The notes under the pieces: model-generated
Seen by the model: the letters and a program-made list of their open reading frames with translations, nothing else
Database searches by the model: none
What the model was told of the DNA's origin: nothing
Position numbers and translations under genes: made by a program
Source of the DNA: Erythrocercus mccallii
Lineage: Eukaryota > Chordata > Aves > Passeriformes > Dicruridae
Direction of reading: 5' to 3'
Assembly: GCA_013397435.1 (NCBI GenBank)
Contig: VZRG01000204.1
Coordinates: forward strand, 558,001 to 622,000
Length of the DNA stretch: 64,000 nt
Shown here: positions 45,521 to 57,100 of the stretch, piece by piece
Layout of the letters: the number at the start of each line of letters is the position of its first letter
How positions within the stretch are numbered: position 1 is the first letter of the stretch

Positions 45521-48500
45521 ATTCAGGCCAGCCCACACCTGCACACTGTGCCCACCTTCCCCCTTCTTTGTCTTGGAGCTATAACCAAACTGTCTCCAGT
45601 ACAAAGGGACCATTGATCTTCTGGGTGATGAGCAGAGTGAGGGCTGTGGAGATGATGGTGAAAGTGTGCAAGTAAGTGAGCAGGAGACCTGCAGCTCTGG
45701 ATGGGCAGGGGAGCTGGTCTCCCAGCTGCTGAGACTGGAGTCCTAACCCACCTGCGCAGCTCCTCCAGGGCTCATCACCAGTCTTCTGCCGTATCAGATG
45801 ACCTCCCTTCCTTTCCTCCTTCCCTTATGTGCAGTTTTTCTGCCCTCCTAGTCCCTTCCTCAGCACAGATCTTTTTGTTCAAGCTCCCAATAGCCCCAAC
45901 TCACCCCTCCTTGCCTCAGCTGGGCTGTCTGGGCTAGAGTGGGCTTGCTGGGTTTTGTGATGGAGACATTCTTACTGTGAGTGCCATTTCTCAGCACAAT
46001 ATGCATCCTGCCTTTCCCCAGGGGCACCTAAAGCAGGGAAAGGAGCAACAGTCCTTGTGCTTCAGGTAGCAGCATGTCCTGCACTTGCAAACGCTGCTCT
46101 AGACCCCCCTGCTTTTGGCAGGCAGGTGAAGGACAGGCTCATGGCAATGGGCTGTGTTACCTGTCAGACTCCAGAGCAATGAAGGTGAGTTTAGCCCAAA
46201 GCCCAGCCCCTCTGAGGTCACTCCAGGTACTATTCAGTGTTTGCTGGACTGTAGTGGGTGACTTGCCTCCCATAGTTATTCAGCTCAGGTGTGTATCCAG
46301 CAGCACTTCCAGCCTGGCTGGGAAGGTTCATGCCAGGCCTGACTGTGCATGCTGGCCAGCTGTGACCCTTTGACAGCTGGTGAGTCTGAATGGCAGGATC
46401 AAGTGCCCTGGTGGCACTGAGATGCTGAAGACCATGAGGATCACCATCTGTCCTGGCAGCAGCACAAGGCCTCCTCTTCCGGCATATGTATCTGTGCTGA
46501 CTGGCACAGACTACCTTGACTAGTTAGTTGTCTTTTCGAGCATAACTTTGCCCAGCACAGTGTAACAGAGAGCATGGCCTTGAGGGAAGGTCTGGGGACT
46601 GGGGCTAACCCTCAACATGGAGTGCACCAGGCCTGGATTACAAATTTCTGCCCAGGTGCTGAGCACTCATGTGCCAAAGCTGTGAGGGAACAGCTATTCC
46701 CGGCCAAGGGCCTTTGCTGTGTCTCCTGCATTCATACCTTCCACCCTGCCGTCTGGTCAGATGCATCCTGTATGCCGTGGGCACAGCTGGAGAGATCGTG
46801 TTCTCTGCAAGGCAGGCTCAGAGTGGGGTGGTCCTGGCAGTTCCCTGGAGCAGCTGCGATACTGTTACAGTGTCTCTGTTGGGTTTGGGTTGCCTCATTC
46901 CCATTACCTGAGCTAAAAGGGATCTTCTCCTCAGCCTTGGCCTGAGAGGGTTTTAGGAGGGAGCTTCTAGCCTTACTTCGCTGGTGTGATTTACCTTTCT
47001 ATCTTGTGCCCTATGTGCCTGGGCCAGACCTCCCTGCTGCATCTGGCCTCAGGACAAAATCTTTTGGACCAAGGAGAATTGTTTTTTTAAAAGCTACTGG
47101 ATGCTAAATAGAATTTGCTTTTTCATAATACTTTAGCCTGCCTTTAAACACTGGCCAAGGGTCGGTGCCCCTGGTGTAATCTAAGTGGCATCTGCTGCAG
47201 CAAGTAAGGAGATTGCTCTTTTTGCTAAACTCTGGAATGGGGATGGGTGCAAAAGCAGGCAGCTCCGCAAGGCATAACAGGTCCAGCCAGCTGGCTTGGA
47301 GGAGGCACACCAACATGTGGGTGTGAACAGTGAACAAGAAAGTGAGCATTACTAAGATTGGAGCAAGAGATGTTCTAGGATAGAACTGGATCTGATCCTT
47401 TCTAGATACTGGGAGACTTTGCTCTATGGAGACTACCAGGTTGCTGACTTCTTCAAGTCTCCATCTTCCAAGAGTAGGAGCTTTCCCTGTTTGGCCAGGA
47501 TATGAATTGTTTCATCCTGAACAATTCACAGCAGTAACTAAGTAAATGTTTTGGAGGGAGAGATAATCTGCTTGTAACTCATCTGTGATCTCTTCTAGAG
47601 TGAGTTAGCAGGGCTGATGTGCTGTGGACTAGTATGCAGAGAGTTGTACTTGCCCCATTGTTTTAGGGGCAAGGCTGTGGAGGCTGAGGGAGCCCAGTGC
47701 AGCCCCTCTTTCTGTGCAGGCATCCTGCTCTGTGGAGGCTTTGGTATGGGGAGAAGTAGACTTGCTGTTCTCAGTGTATCTGCAGCTGACACTGGCTCCA
47801 CCTTCACCTCCCTAGAGGAAAAGCAAGCCCAGCTAACTTCTGGGGCAAACACCCAAGCTCGGCAACCTGGAATCCAAGTGCCTGCATGAATGAGGCCTGG
47901 CCCTGTGCACTCCCTGGGGAAGGTGGCATGTTCTGGCCTTGCAGAGGAACAGTGCTGGAGTAGCTCCTGTCCAGGGGGAAAGTGGGGAATACTGCAAGTG
48001 TCTGAGTTCTGGCTGGAGTTTGGTGGTTTATTTTAGGGATATTTTGGGATTTAGGTTTTTGGTTTTTTTTTTAGTGAATTCTTGAAATGACGTTTCCTTT
48101 TTTAGCAAAATAGAGGCTAGTTCATCCCCTGCAGGCAGGGATAAAAGCCTGTTCCAGTTCAGTGCCTGCAGGAAGCAGATTTGGAGAGTGTTCAGGGAAC
48201 TGCTACTTCTCATGGTGGGAACGTGCTTGCAAATCCTGGAAGGGACCCACTGTAAATATCCTCTTTCCTCTGCTGCTCCTTGTTCTGGAGCTGCTGAGGG
48301 CCCTGGAGCAGGCACAGTAACCAGGGTTGCTTTTGCAGTCTGTTCTCCTGAATGCCTTGTATTGAAATATTCCTCCTGTGATCTGAGCAAGGAACTGGCC
48401 TGGGCCTGCCTGCAGCCTGTGTCAGGCGGGTGGTCACCAGAGCCTGCACCTACCAAGGCCAAGGGGTTAAATTCCCTCCTCACATGGGCAGGGTACTGGC

Positions 48501-49035
48501 TGGGCTGGGTTTCTCTGCCTTGTTATAGGTCGGGGGTGGTTTTCTCCTTGCTATAGAGCTGCCCAAGGGTCCCTTCCCTGGCTTACCTTTCAGGTTAGCT
48601 ATTAGCCATTTCTGCCTGTGGGGCTACTTGTTCTGCATCAACCTCCTGCTTTTAGCACCTAGAACATTCCCCTCTGCTAAGCTTCCTGCTGTCTTAATGG
48701 CCTCTGATCACCCCCTGGCCCAACCTGTGAACTGACACCAGAGGTTTTGGGTGGTGCAGGGGGTCTGGGGACATCCAGATGCCTTCTGTGCTAATGTGAG
48801 AAAGCCAAAGGCCAGTTTGGTCCCAGTTTCCTTTTTTATGCACAGGGGCTCCTGTGCAAAAATTTTGGCTTTGCTTTTATTGCTGGCATTCCCTGCCTTC
48901 TTTGTTGATGTTCATCCGGTGCAGGCCTGGGTTTTCACGGTTCACACTGTTTATTTTCTTTTAATCTGCACCAATCTTGTATTTCACAGTTTGCACTTTT
49001 TGTATTTCAATAAAAATCAAAATATAATCGCCGAT
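45521..49035 (+). other. ARHGAP1: ARHGAP1 3' UTR
   Basis: About 3.5 kb runs from the stop to just past AATAAA at 49009-49014. There is no intron signal or coding exon inside. One Pumilio-type motif TGTAAATA lies at 48251-48258. Earlier poly(A) sites are possible. Confidence 0.65.
49009..49014 (+). terminator. ARHGAP1: ARHGAP1 polyadenylation signal AATAAA
   Basis: The hexamer lies in TTTGTATTTCAATAAAAATC and is the first strong signal after the stop, about 3.5 kb downstream. Confidence 0.65.
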
Positions 49036-49328
49036 CCATGTATGTCTGTCAAGTGGCAGCAGCAGTGGCATGTCTACAAGTAACAAGTAAGGCTGTCTGT
49101 GCTGCCAACCACAACCATGCTGCAAGGGAGGAAAGAAAGTATGAAATACCTCCTACATGAGTAACTGAATAAATACTAGTTTGCAGGAACATTGGGCTGC
49201 TGGAGAGTTAAAACAAAAATGAAGTAGTATAGATTTGGCTCTTTCCTGAAGAGAGCTGTTCTTCCACATTACCATCTTCCTGTCATGATGAGCAGTCTGC
49301 CTAGGATTGCCAAGGGTGCCACCTTAGG

Positions 49329-49370
49329 ATTAGCCGGCTAAGTTTATCCTGTGGCCAGGTGATACATGCA
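49329..49370. repeat. Dispersed repeat module B, copy 2
   Basis: This is the partner of 19041-19082, starting ATTAGCCGGCTAAGTTTATC, ungapped over 42 bp with six transition differences. Confidence 0.55.
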
Positions 49371-50307
49371 ACAGAAGCCTACACCTTCTCATTTCAATAT
49401 ATGTGGATTGCTAACTTGATGAACAGTAGTCTGGTTAGGACCACCATGCTCCCCTTGATCCATATTCAGTTCACTACCTTTTCCTAAAGACTGCAGTTTG
49501 CCTGTTACATCAGTAAGCTTTTTGCCTAGGATCAAGAATTAGGAGTAGAATGGAGAATGCTGGAGCTCAAACCATCAGCATTGGGCAGTAGCCTGACTGC
49601 TGGGATGTCAGCAATGCTGTGTCAGGGTGATGTGTTAATGCTGATGTTGACACTTGCATGTCTAAACTGTGTGCTGCTTGTCAGTTTTTACTGTTCATAA
49701 ACTGTCCAGTTAAGGGCTTCCCAGTGTTGCCAGTTCCCCTTCTGCATGCTGACATGGCCCCTGTAATGGGGTCAGCGTGGTTAACATGCCAACTACACAG
49801 TGAGATCTCAAACCTCCTCTCTGTGTAGCAGCTGCTCCTGACTCTGGGCCTTGTCACAGTGACCTGCCTGGCATTGTGCTGTAGCAGCATCAGCTCAGAG
49901 GAGCTGGAGAGCAGGTGCATCTGTCCCTGACAGGGAGCTGGCCTTGGCAGGACCTACATTATGTGCAACCATGGGCAGTACTGAACACAGTGTGAACACC
50001 ATTGCAATTGGACATGTTCTCATGAGTAGCTGCCCTCTGGCTTTATGGACACTGTTCTGAGAACATTTTTTATAAATACAGTAGGCTCACAAGGTGATGG
50101 TATTTAATTGTTCATGACCTAGGTGATTAATCATACTTTTGTGATTGTTTACTTTCTCACTTACTTGCTGATGGTTTTTCCAATCCCTTGTCTTACTGCT
50201 GACATGGTGTAAATGGTGAAAGCTCTGCAGTAAGCCCTAGATCCTACAGGATGGTTTCTGTGAGTTTTGACACTGTACTGCATCTTTTTAAAGTTTATTA
50301 AATTACA

Positions 50308-50340
50308 CTCACACACATATATATGTATATATACATGCAT
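50308..50340. repeat. CA/TA microsatellite
   Basis: A short run of alternating purine-pyrimidine (ACACTCACACACATATATAT...). It is about 30 bp long and imperfect. Confidence 0.7.
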
Positions 50341-50551
50341 GTAATGTAGACAGATTGGTATCCATAGGATTGCAGTGCGATGCTCAGTTTACCTTCTGAA
50401 GATGTGATTAAGAAAAGATTGCTTTTATTAGTTACCTTTGTATTCCAAGCTGGAATATTCCCTTCATAGAGGCTTCTAATAAGCAGAGTAATTTTTCTTT
50501 CTACCCCCCCTCCCCCCGCCATTCCTGCCATTTTTTCCACTGTGTCTTTTT

Positions 50552-50620
50552 TTTATAATAACCAGACACCCTTAACAGTGAAGGTTAAATCAGCAGTTGT
50601 TATTAGTACACAGATTTTTA
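50552..50620. repeat. Dispersed repeat module A, copy 2
   Basis: This is the partner of 16313-16382, sharing TTTATAATAA.CAGACA at one end and AGATTTTTA at the other. Confidence 0.4.
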
Positions 50621-51174
50621 TAATCCTGGAAGGTGTTGGTGCCATACCTGGCACTGTGTGTTATACAGGGTTAACTTTTATCCATACTAGAATTGTCTGT
50701 TATGTTTGGTTATTCTTTCCATATTTTACTAGTCTCTACTGTCTCTCCTGTCAACTCAAAACATTGCTATGCTTTCCATGTAGCAGCCATATACAATGCC
50801 AATTCTGTGGGTATATTTTTTCCCCTCTTTTCCCATCCCTTTCCCACCCCTCTGGAGATGAGTTAATATTTGTTTCCCAATTCATTGGTGAGGTCAGCAG
50901 GGTCAAACATTATATGACTGTTCCTCCCACCTCCAGGCATGTGTTCTGTCTTGTCCCTCGCTGTCCTTTCAGTAGGTTGATCTCAGTAGGCTCCCACTGA
51001 CCGTTCCAACTATAATGCACCAGTCCACTTTGCCCTCTCTGATGGAGGCAGCAACTTGCTCTGTCCTGCATTCACTGACAGACCCCTGACCCTTGTATTT
51101 CCTGGAGGAAAGCAAGCATAAGCCTGGGACTGTCCCAGACCTGTTGGTACACAGAGAAAAATGCAGAGAGTGTT

Positions 51175-54097
51175 GCTTACATAAAAGTTTTATTGGAAAT
51201 TCTTTGAATACTTGAAGTACACTGGAGACTTTCCAAAACAATAGACTTGAGGAGCCTTCCCATCCACCCAAAGTAAATCAGCAGCTATATACATACTGTC
51301 CTTATTATTGAGTCGAGCAGAGAGCTGCTAAAATAACCAGCCTTCATAACACAATCTGTGGCAGGCCACAGCAGCAGCTAGATTTTTACTGAAGCAGAGC
51401 ATTTGTGCAGTGGTCAGGAAACTCAGAGCCTAGATGTAGCAACTGTGTGTTGAAACTGGGGACTGCCCAGAGAAGAGGCAGGTAACTCAGCCCTGGAGAA
51501 TCTCTTATTGCTGTGGTCATCCAGTTCAACACTAGCAGCTTATATAGGCAATTTTCCAGCCTTTTGAAGAGAACGTGCCACAGTGACATTCTGCCTTATA
51601 AGATGTGAGACCTGTAGCCACCTTAGGAACTTCATCAATAAAGGAGCACAAGTACAAGCCCTGACCTCCTGGGTAGGATTAACAAGAACAGCAGTGCTCC
51701 CTGCCAGCTCCAGAGCTTGTCAGCAGAAGAGCACAGCAGGAGTTCTGGCTACATGAAGTTTAACCTCGACTGTTCTCTATCCATAGGGTGTGAACCAGCA
51801 CTTTGCCTCATCTCTGCTGCTCTGCAGCCCAGATACTATCACTTTAGAGACTAAAGGTGACAACCACCTGTCTATGAGCTACTTCCTACAAAGTGGCAGA
51901 CCAACTTCCCGAGCACAGGTGAGAGGCAGTTGGTCCATTAATTCCTTGTGTTCTGCACTCTTCTGTGACCCTTTCCACCTGTGAAACAAGGTGGCTCTTG
52001 GATGGGGATGAAGTATTTGTTACAGCCCATGTTAACTAAAGCCATGTTATAAACTGTTTCATCTTGAGGGCTTTCTTAAATGTTTGTGCATCTTTGCACA
52101 GACAAAAGCAATTTCCATGTGAGGTTGCTAAAAAGTTGAATTGGTTGAATAAAATAAAAAGGTTCTGGTGGGTAACTTTTCCTTCAATGAAGCCCTTACG
52201 TGCAGTTTTAGAACTTAAAAGGCCTCCCACCAAACACATCTCTCAACAAAAAATCTCATAAAGTTCAAAGCATTGCATTGCTCTGGCCTTACAGTAAGTT
52301 CTGTTCTGAATTTGGCTCCTTGCTCCAGCAGTGGCACAGAAATAGTGTTCCTAGAGTGGAGCTTGAGTTCCCCCATCAATTGCAGGCAATCTCTTCCAAC
52401 TATGAATGCAGCTAAACTGAAGAAGCTGCCACATTGCACCAACTAGAAGGCTGGTTACTCCGCCACACTGAGGAAATGAAGATGGTTTCTCAGTACTCAA
52501 GCAACACAACTCCACTAAAAGAAGGAGGGGGAAAAGTGTTTTTGGATAGTAAGGGGTGTTGCAGCTGCTCACTCTAGTTGCGTGGGGGAGGAGGAGAGAG
52601 AACCACAAGAAAACCCACCTTATCCAAGTTTCTGTTTAGTGTCACTTTTTCTCCTCCCATCCTTACGTGAGGCAGAAGACATGCAACAGCCAAATCACTA
52701 CAGAGCAATGCCAGCCAGTCACACTGTTGATGGCCGGATTATTACAAAAATAAAATTTCAGCTACTCAAAAGCCAGCTGATTAAAAAGTACCATAAGCTT
52801 CCCAAAAAAGTGTGTTCCTTTGAAGAAGCTGCCTTCTGAATGGCCAAATTCATCCATGCCTGTCAGAAAACAGCTTTTTACCAAGTCCCTGCCACTCCAT
52901 TCCACTGATGCGTGCATTTCATTCTATCAGCAAGCCCTGACTGGATGCAATGGACACACAGTCCCCAAAACAGAGTATAATATTAATCAAGTCTGGCTTA
53001 GAAAATAAATATCTTGGATATTTTCCTGCAAAGAGAGACCAGTCTCACTGGCCAGGGTTCCACGGCACACTTGCTCTCTGCAGTAATCAGGACAGAATGA
53101 CCCGCACTATTAACATGAAAACAGAACATCTTTTAAATATAGGTTTCTTTAAAAGCAATAAATATTTTTTAATTCTTAAGATCATCTATTAACCATAAAG
53201 CAGGAAGGCTTGCAAGTATTAGAGGAAAAAATCTTGGACTAAGACTCCTAGTTACATAACCCTAAAGAAATAGGATTCCTAGTATTTACAGTTATGTTTC
53301 AGAAGCAGACACTATGAATTCAGCATCGTCACAGCTGCTATGTGCAGGCTTGCCAACAGTCAACACTTAAACTCAGCATGGCTGAGCGTCAGTGCACTCG
53401 GGAAGGAAATGTGGAAAGCATTCCTGTAGTTCACTCCTGCTTATCAGCCACCTAACAGAGGGCCTTGCACAAAATCACTGCGTGACCCGGTTCCTTAGAA
53501 GCAGGAAAACAAAGGTAACTTGTATTATGCAGGTCCCAAAGCTGATGTGTCTCCCTGGGCTCCAAGCACGCACTCTGAAGTCAGGATGAAATGCCCAGCT
53601 CTGTGGAATGGATGTCCTGGACTTCAAACAGTTGAATTTGCTGAACTCACAGATCCTGGAAATAAACCAAAGCTTTCTATGCTCTAACAAGATCAGACCA
53701 TAGGAAAAGTCTGTTAGCAAGAAGCTCTACCTAGGGAACTTATACCATAGGACCCTTGGAGGAAGCACATGGCAACTTTGCACAAAGCCCCTCCATACAG
53801 AACACAAACTGAAGAGAAAGTAATTTTCCATACACTGGAAAAAAGACTTCCTGTGTCCCTACTGAAGTCTTAAAACTGACTGTGAGCAGGAAAAGGGGTC
53901 CAGAACTATGTGGTGGAAAGTTGAGGAGAATCAGCAGATGAGCGATATCTGTCATTGAAGAGAGAAAAGAAAGCTCACTTGATGGAAGAACTAGTCAATG
54001 TGAACTAAAGGCAGAGCAGGGGCGACAGAGATATGTGTTGATGTCATCTCCAGGATGCCTTGAGGAGGAAGATCTGCAATGGAACTGGGAAACAGCT
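51175..54097 (-). other. ATG13: ATG13 3' UTR
   Basis: About 2.9 kb from the stop codon to the inferred poly(A) site. Two - strand TGTANATA motifs occur at 51286-51293 and 53283-53290. Antisense and sense open frames here are short and unrecognised. Confidence 0.6.
51189..51194 (-). terminator. ATG13: ATG13 polyadenylation signal (AATAAA on - strand)
   Basis: TTTATT on the + strand reads AATAAA on the gene strand. It is the only clear signal I see downstream of the ATG13 stop before the ARHGAP1 end. Confidence 0.6.
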
Positions 54098-54175
54098 TCA
54101 CTGTAAGGTTTCCACAAAAGCATCAAATTCTTTGACGTTTTTCTCATGGACTGCCAGCTTCTCTGGTAATGAGTC
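54098..54175 (-). CDS. ATG13: ATG13 terminal coding exon
   Basis: The exon encodes DSLPEKLAVHEKNVKEFDAF and VETLQ, then TGA at 54100-54098. It differs from human by one residue (NVKEF for NVREF). Confidence 0.96.
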   Translation of the reverse strand, partial: DSLPEKLAVHEKNVKEFDAFVETLQ

Positions 54176-57100
54176 CTGGAAGGGTAAGGAAAGGTTGCGG
54201 ATCAGGGCTCATTTGCAGCAGACAGAAGGAAATTTTAAACACACTAGGAAAAAAAAATCTGTTTCTAAGTCATGCAATCCCTTGCCAATGCTCTTGGCTC
54301 ACCTTTCTACGTGCACAAAACCAGGAGCCCTCTGGCAGCATCCAGCAAGTGACCCTGAGAGGGGCACTCTGCCCAGAGTCTGTTTGTTCTGCAAGAACAG
54401 GACGTGCACTAGGGCCTCACCTTGTGCAATCCCCACCAGCTGCAGCACAAGAACTCACTCATATCACTGTCTTTATCAAGTCACTTGCTGCTCTCAGACT
54501 CTGGTTTTTATTTTTCTCCAGAGTATGGTACAATGCCAGAGAGCCTAATAAAGCAGTAACCCAGACATGACTTTCACCAGCTACACCAGAAGTCCAACTC
54601 TGCTCAGGCTGCAAAGTCAGGCCTGATTTGCCACCAAGTGAGACACCCCAGAGGCAGGATTAGTTTGGGGGGTTTCAATGACAACGAGAGCAAGCATGCT
54701 GCAGCAGCCTTCAGCTTCAAGACAAACACACTGCTTTCAGAGGCTCAGGTGTGCCACAAACAAAGTTGCATTTATTTGGAATATATTAATGATGGACTCC
54801 CTTTGGGCAGGGTCTCTTTTCTGAAAAGTATAGGAAAGACATGGGGCTTGTTAGAGTGGGTCCAGAGGAGGGCTACAAAAATGATCAGAGGGCTGCAGCA
54901 CCTCTCCTTTTAAGACAGGCTGAGAGACTTGGGGTCATTCAGCCTGGAGATGGGAAGACTCTGAGGAGACCTTATTGTGGCTTTTCAGGACTAAAAGGAG
55001 ACCTTTAAGAAAAATGGGAACAGACTTTTAGCAGGGGCTGTTGTGATAGGACAAGGGGCAATAGTTTTAAATTGAAAGAGAGTAGATTAGCACTAGATAA
55101 AAGAGAGAAATTTTTTTATGAAGCTGGTGAAAAACTCTAACAGGCTGCCCAGAGAGGTGGTGGATGCCCCATCCATGGAAATAATCTAGGCCAGGTTAGA
55201 TGAGGCTGAGCAACCTGATTTAGTTGAAGATGTCCCTGCTCATTGCAGATGGGTTGGACTAGATGACCTTTAAAGGTTCCTTCCAACCCAAACTATTCTA
55301 CAATTCTATGATGATACTATTTTCAAACTAGGGAGAGCATTATAAAGTACATATGATTCCCACAGACAGAGATTTCAGGGTTCCATACCAAATCCTCTGC
55401 CATGGACTGTGCTCCAATGTCAATGGAGAGGCTGCTAAGTTGAGGGGGGTTCTGAAATTCACGGTAAAATGTCCCCAGGTCCATTGGAAGAATGTCATCT
55501 TTTGAAAATGCTGGTTTCTAGAATCAAAGACACTGCTGTTAATTCCCAGAGACATTGGCTTCCCTTTTGTTATAATCTCAGGTAAAGTCATTACTGGCTA
55601 TTAGTAAACATCTTGGCATTGCAACTGTTGCTGCAATAATGCATATTGAATAACTGAAGAACAGCCATTATCACTTGATATCACAATATCACTTGACCAC
55701 TTAGAGCATTTCTTTGGAATCTAGCTCCCTTAGGTGCTGAGAGAGGACACCAAGTCCAGATGTTAGTAGAGAACTGAAATGGTATTTAATTTGTAACTGT
55801 TGATTGCTGGTACCAGTGTCTTTGCAGTTCTGTGACTGTCACGCCCTAGTGTGGCACTGTGAATGATGTATCTTTTCCACTCCCACTGAAAACTACTCTG
55901 ACATCATTTGCCATTGTACCAGCACATGAAGCCCACCTAAGGTGCAAGTGTTGTGTAAAAGCTCTGATGAGGGCACTTACAAAGTCGATCATAACAAAGT
56001 CATCATGGGTGTTCCCTGTGCTGCTGCCACTGGAGCCCTCTGAGTGTAAGCTGCCATGTAGAGGAGATTCCGTTTCTGGAGATGCAGGAGGATTGACCTG
56101 CCCAAGAAATCAAAGACGGTGAGTACTGACCTTACAGTCATGTCTGTCTGTGTACTTTGGCAGTCTGGGGGTGGTTAGGAGGTTGGACAATAAACATTAA
56201 TTAGAGCAGGGGCAGCAAACACGTGCTGTTATTTGCATGTCTAGAGAGCCCAAGATTCAACATAGGAGACTTCTTGAAACCAAACAAATCTGAATAACTA
56301 GTTATTTTCTCCAAAACCAAAGTGTATTCAAAACAGAGAATAGCATGGATGTTTGCATAAGAGATGCTGAGAAGGCACATATACCTCTGGAAGTCTTACC
56401 ATGGGGTCGTTATCTTCCAGCTCAACATTCTTGGGAGCAAACATGGCAAAAGGAATGTCTAAGTTGGCCATGGTCACCTGAGGAGATTTAGCAAACAGAA
56501 TTTCACTAAGATGCTCTGCTTACCTGGCACAGAAAAGGATATTGAACGTCTTTGTCAGGCCAGCTAAAACCAGCCCCAAATCATGTCAGCAGTTAGGCAC
56601 GAGGCTGACAACCTCATTTAAAAGGCATGAAATCCAGATATGAAACTCAGTGGACCTAATGCAGATACATACCTTGAGGTGGGATTGCTTCTATACATAT
56701 CTTGTATAATATAGGCAAGAATTAACTGCTACAAATTGAAACAATTCTCCTTCCTTCCTCCATAAGGCCTAGAACCGCAGCCCTAGGAACTAACCAGATC
56801 TCTAAGCTGCCCTAGCTGAACTTAAATGTTTGCTTCTAGTGGTGAATGGGTCTACTGCATGTTCCTTCAAGGAAGGGAGGCTTCCTACCACCTTCCCTTG
56901 TTTATGGACCTGTGGTAGTGGCAGATCATTGTGAGACCCAAGTGGAGTATCAAGTCTTGTATTCTCAAATAGGATGTTGGCAAAGTGGAGTAAATTCAAT
57001 GGCTGTCACATCCCAAAAGGATTTTATGAAAAACAAAATACACCTTGACAAAACTTTGTAGTGAACTGCAGCAGGCAGAAATATGCACTCTCAGTCTCTG

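Larger units (their letters stand above)
49040..51170. other. Intergenic region between ARHGAP1 and ATG13
   Basis: About 2.1 kb between two convergent genes. It holds copies of dispersed repeat modules B (49329-49370) and A (50552-50620) and a short CA/TA microsatellite at 50308-50340. No gene is seen. Confidence 0.6.

Noticed and set aside
48028..48556. Frames of 122 and 151 codons in the ARHGAP1 3' UTR
   Set aside because: They lie on opposite strands over the same UTR bases, with no similarity I recognise. They are chance frames.
54060..54548. A 162-codon + strand frame
   Set aside because: It is antisense to the ATG13 terminal exon and continues into intron.
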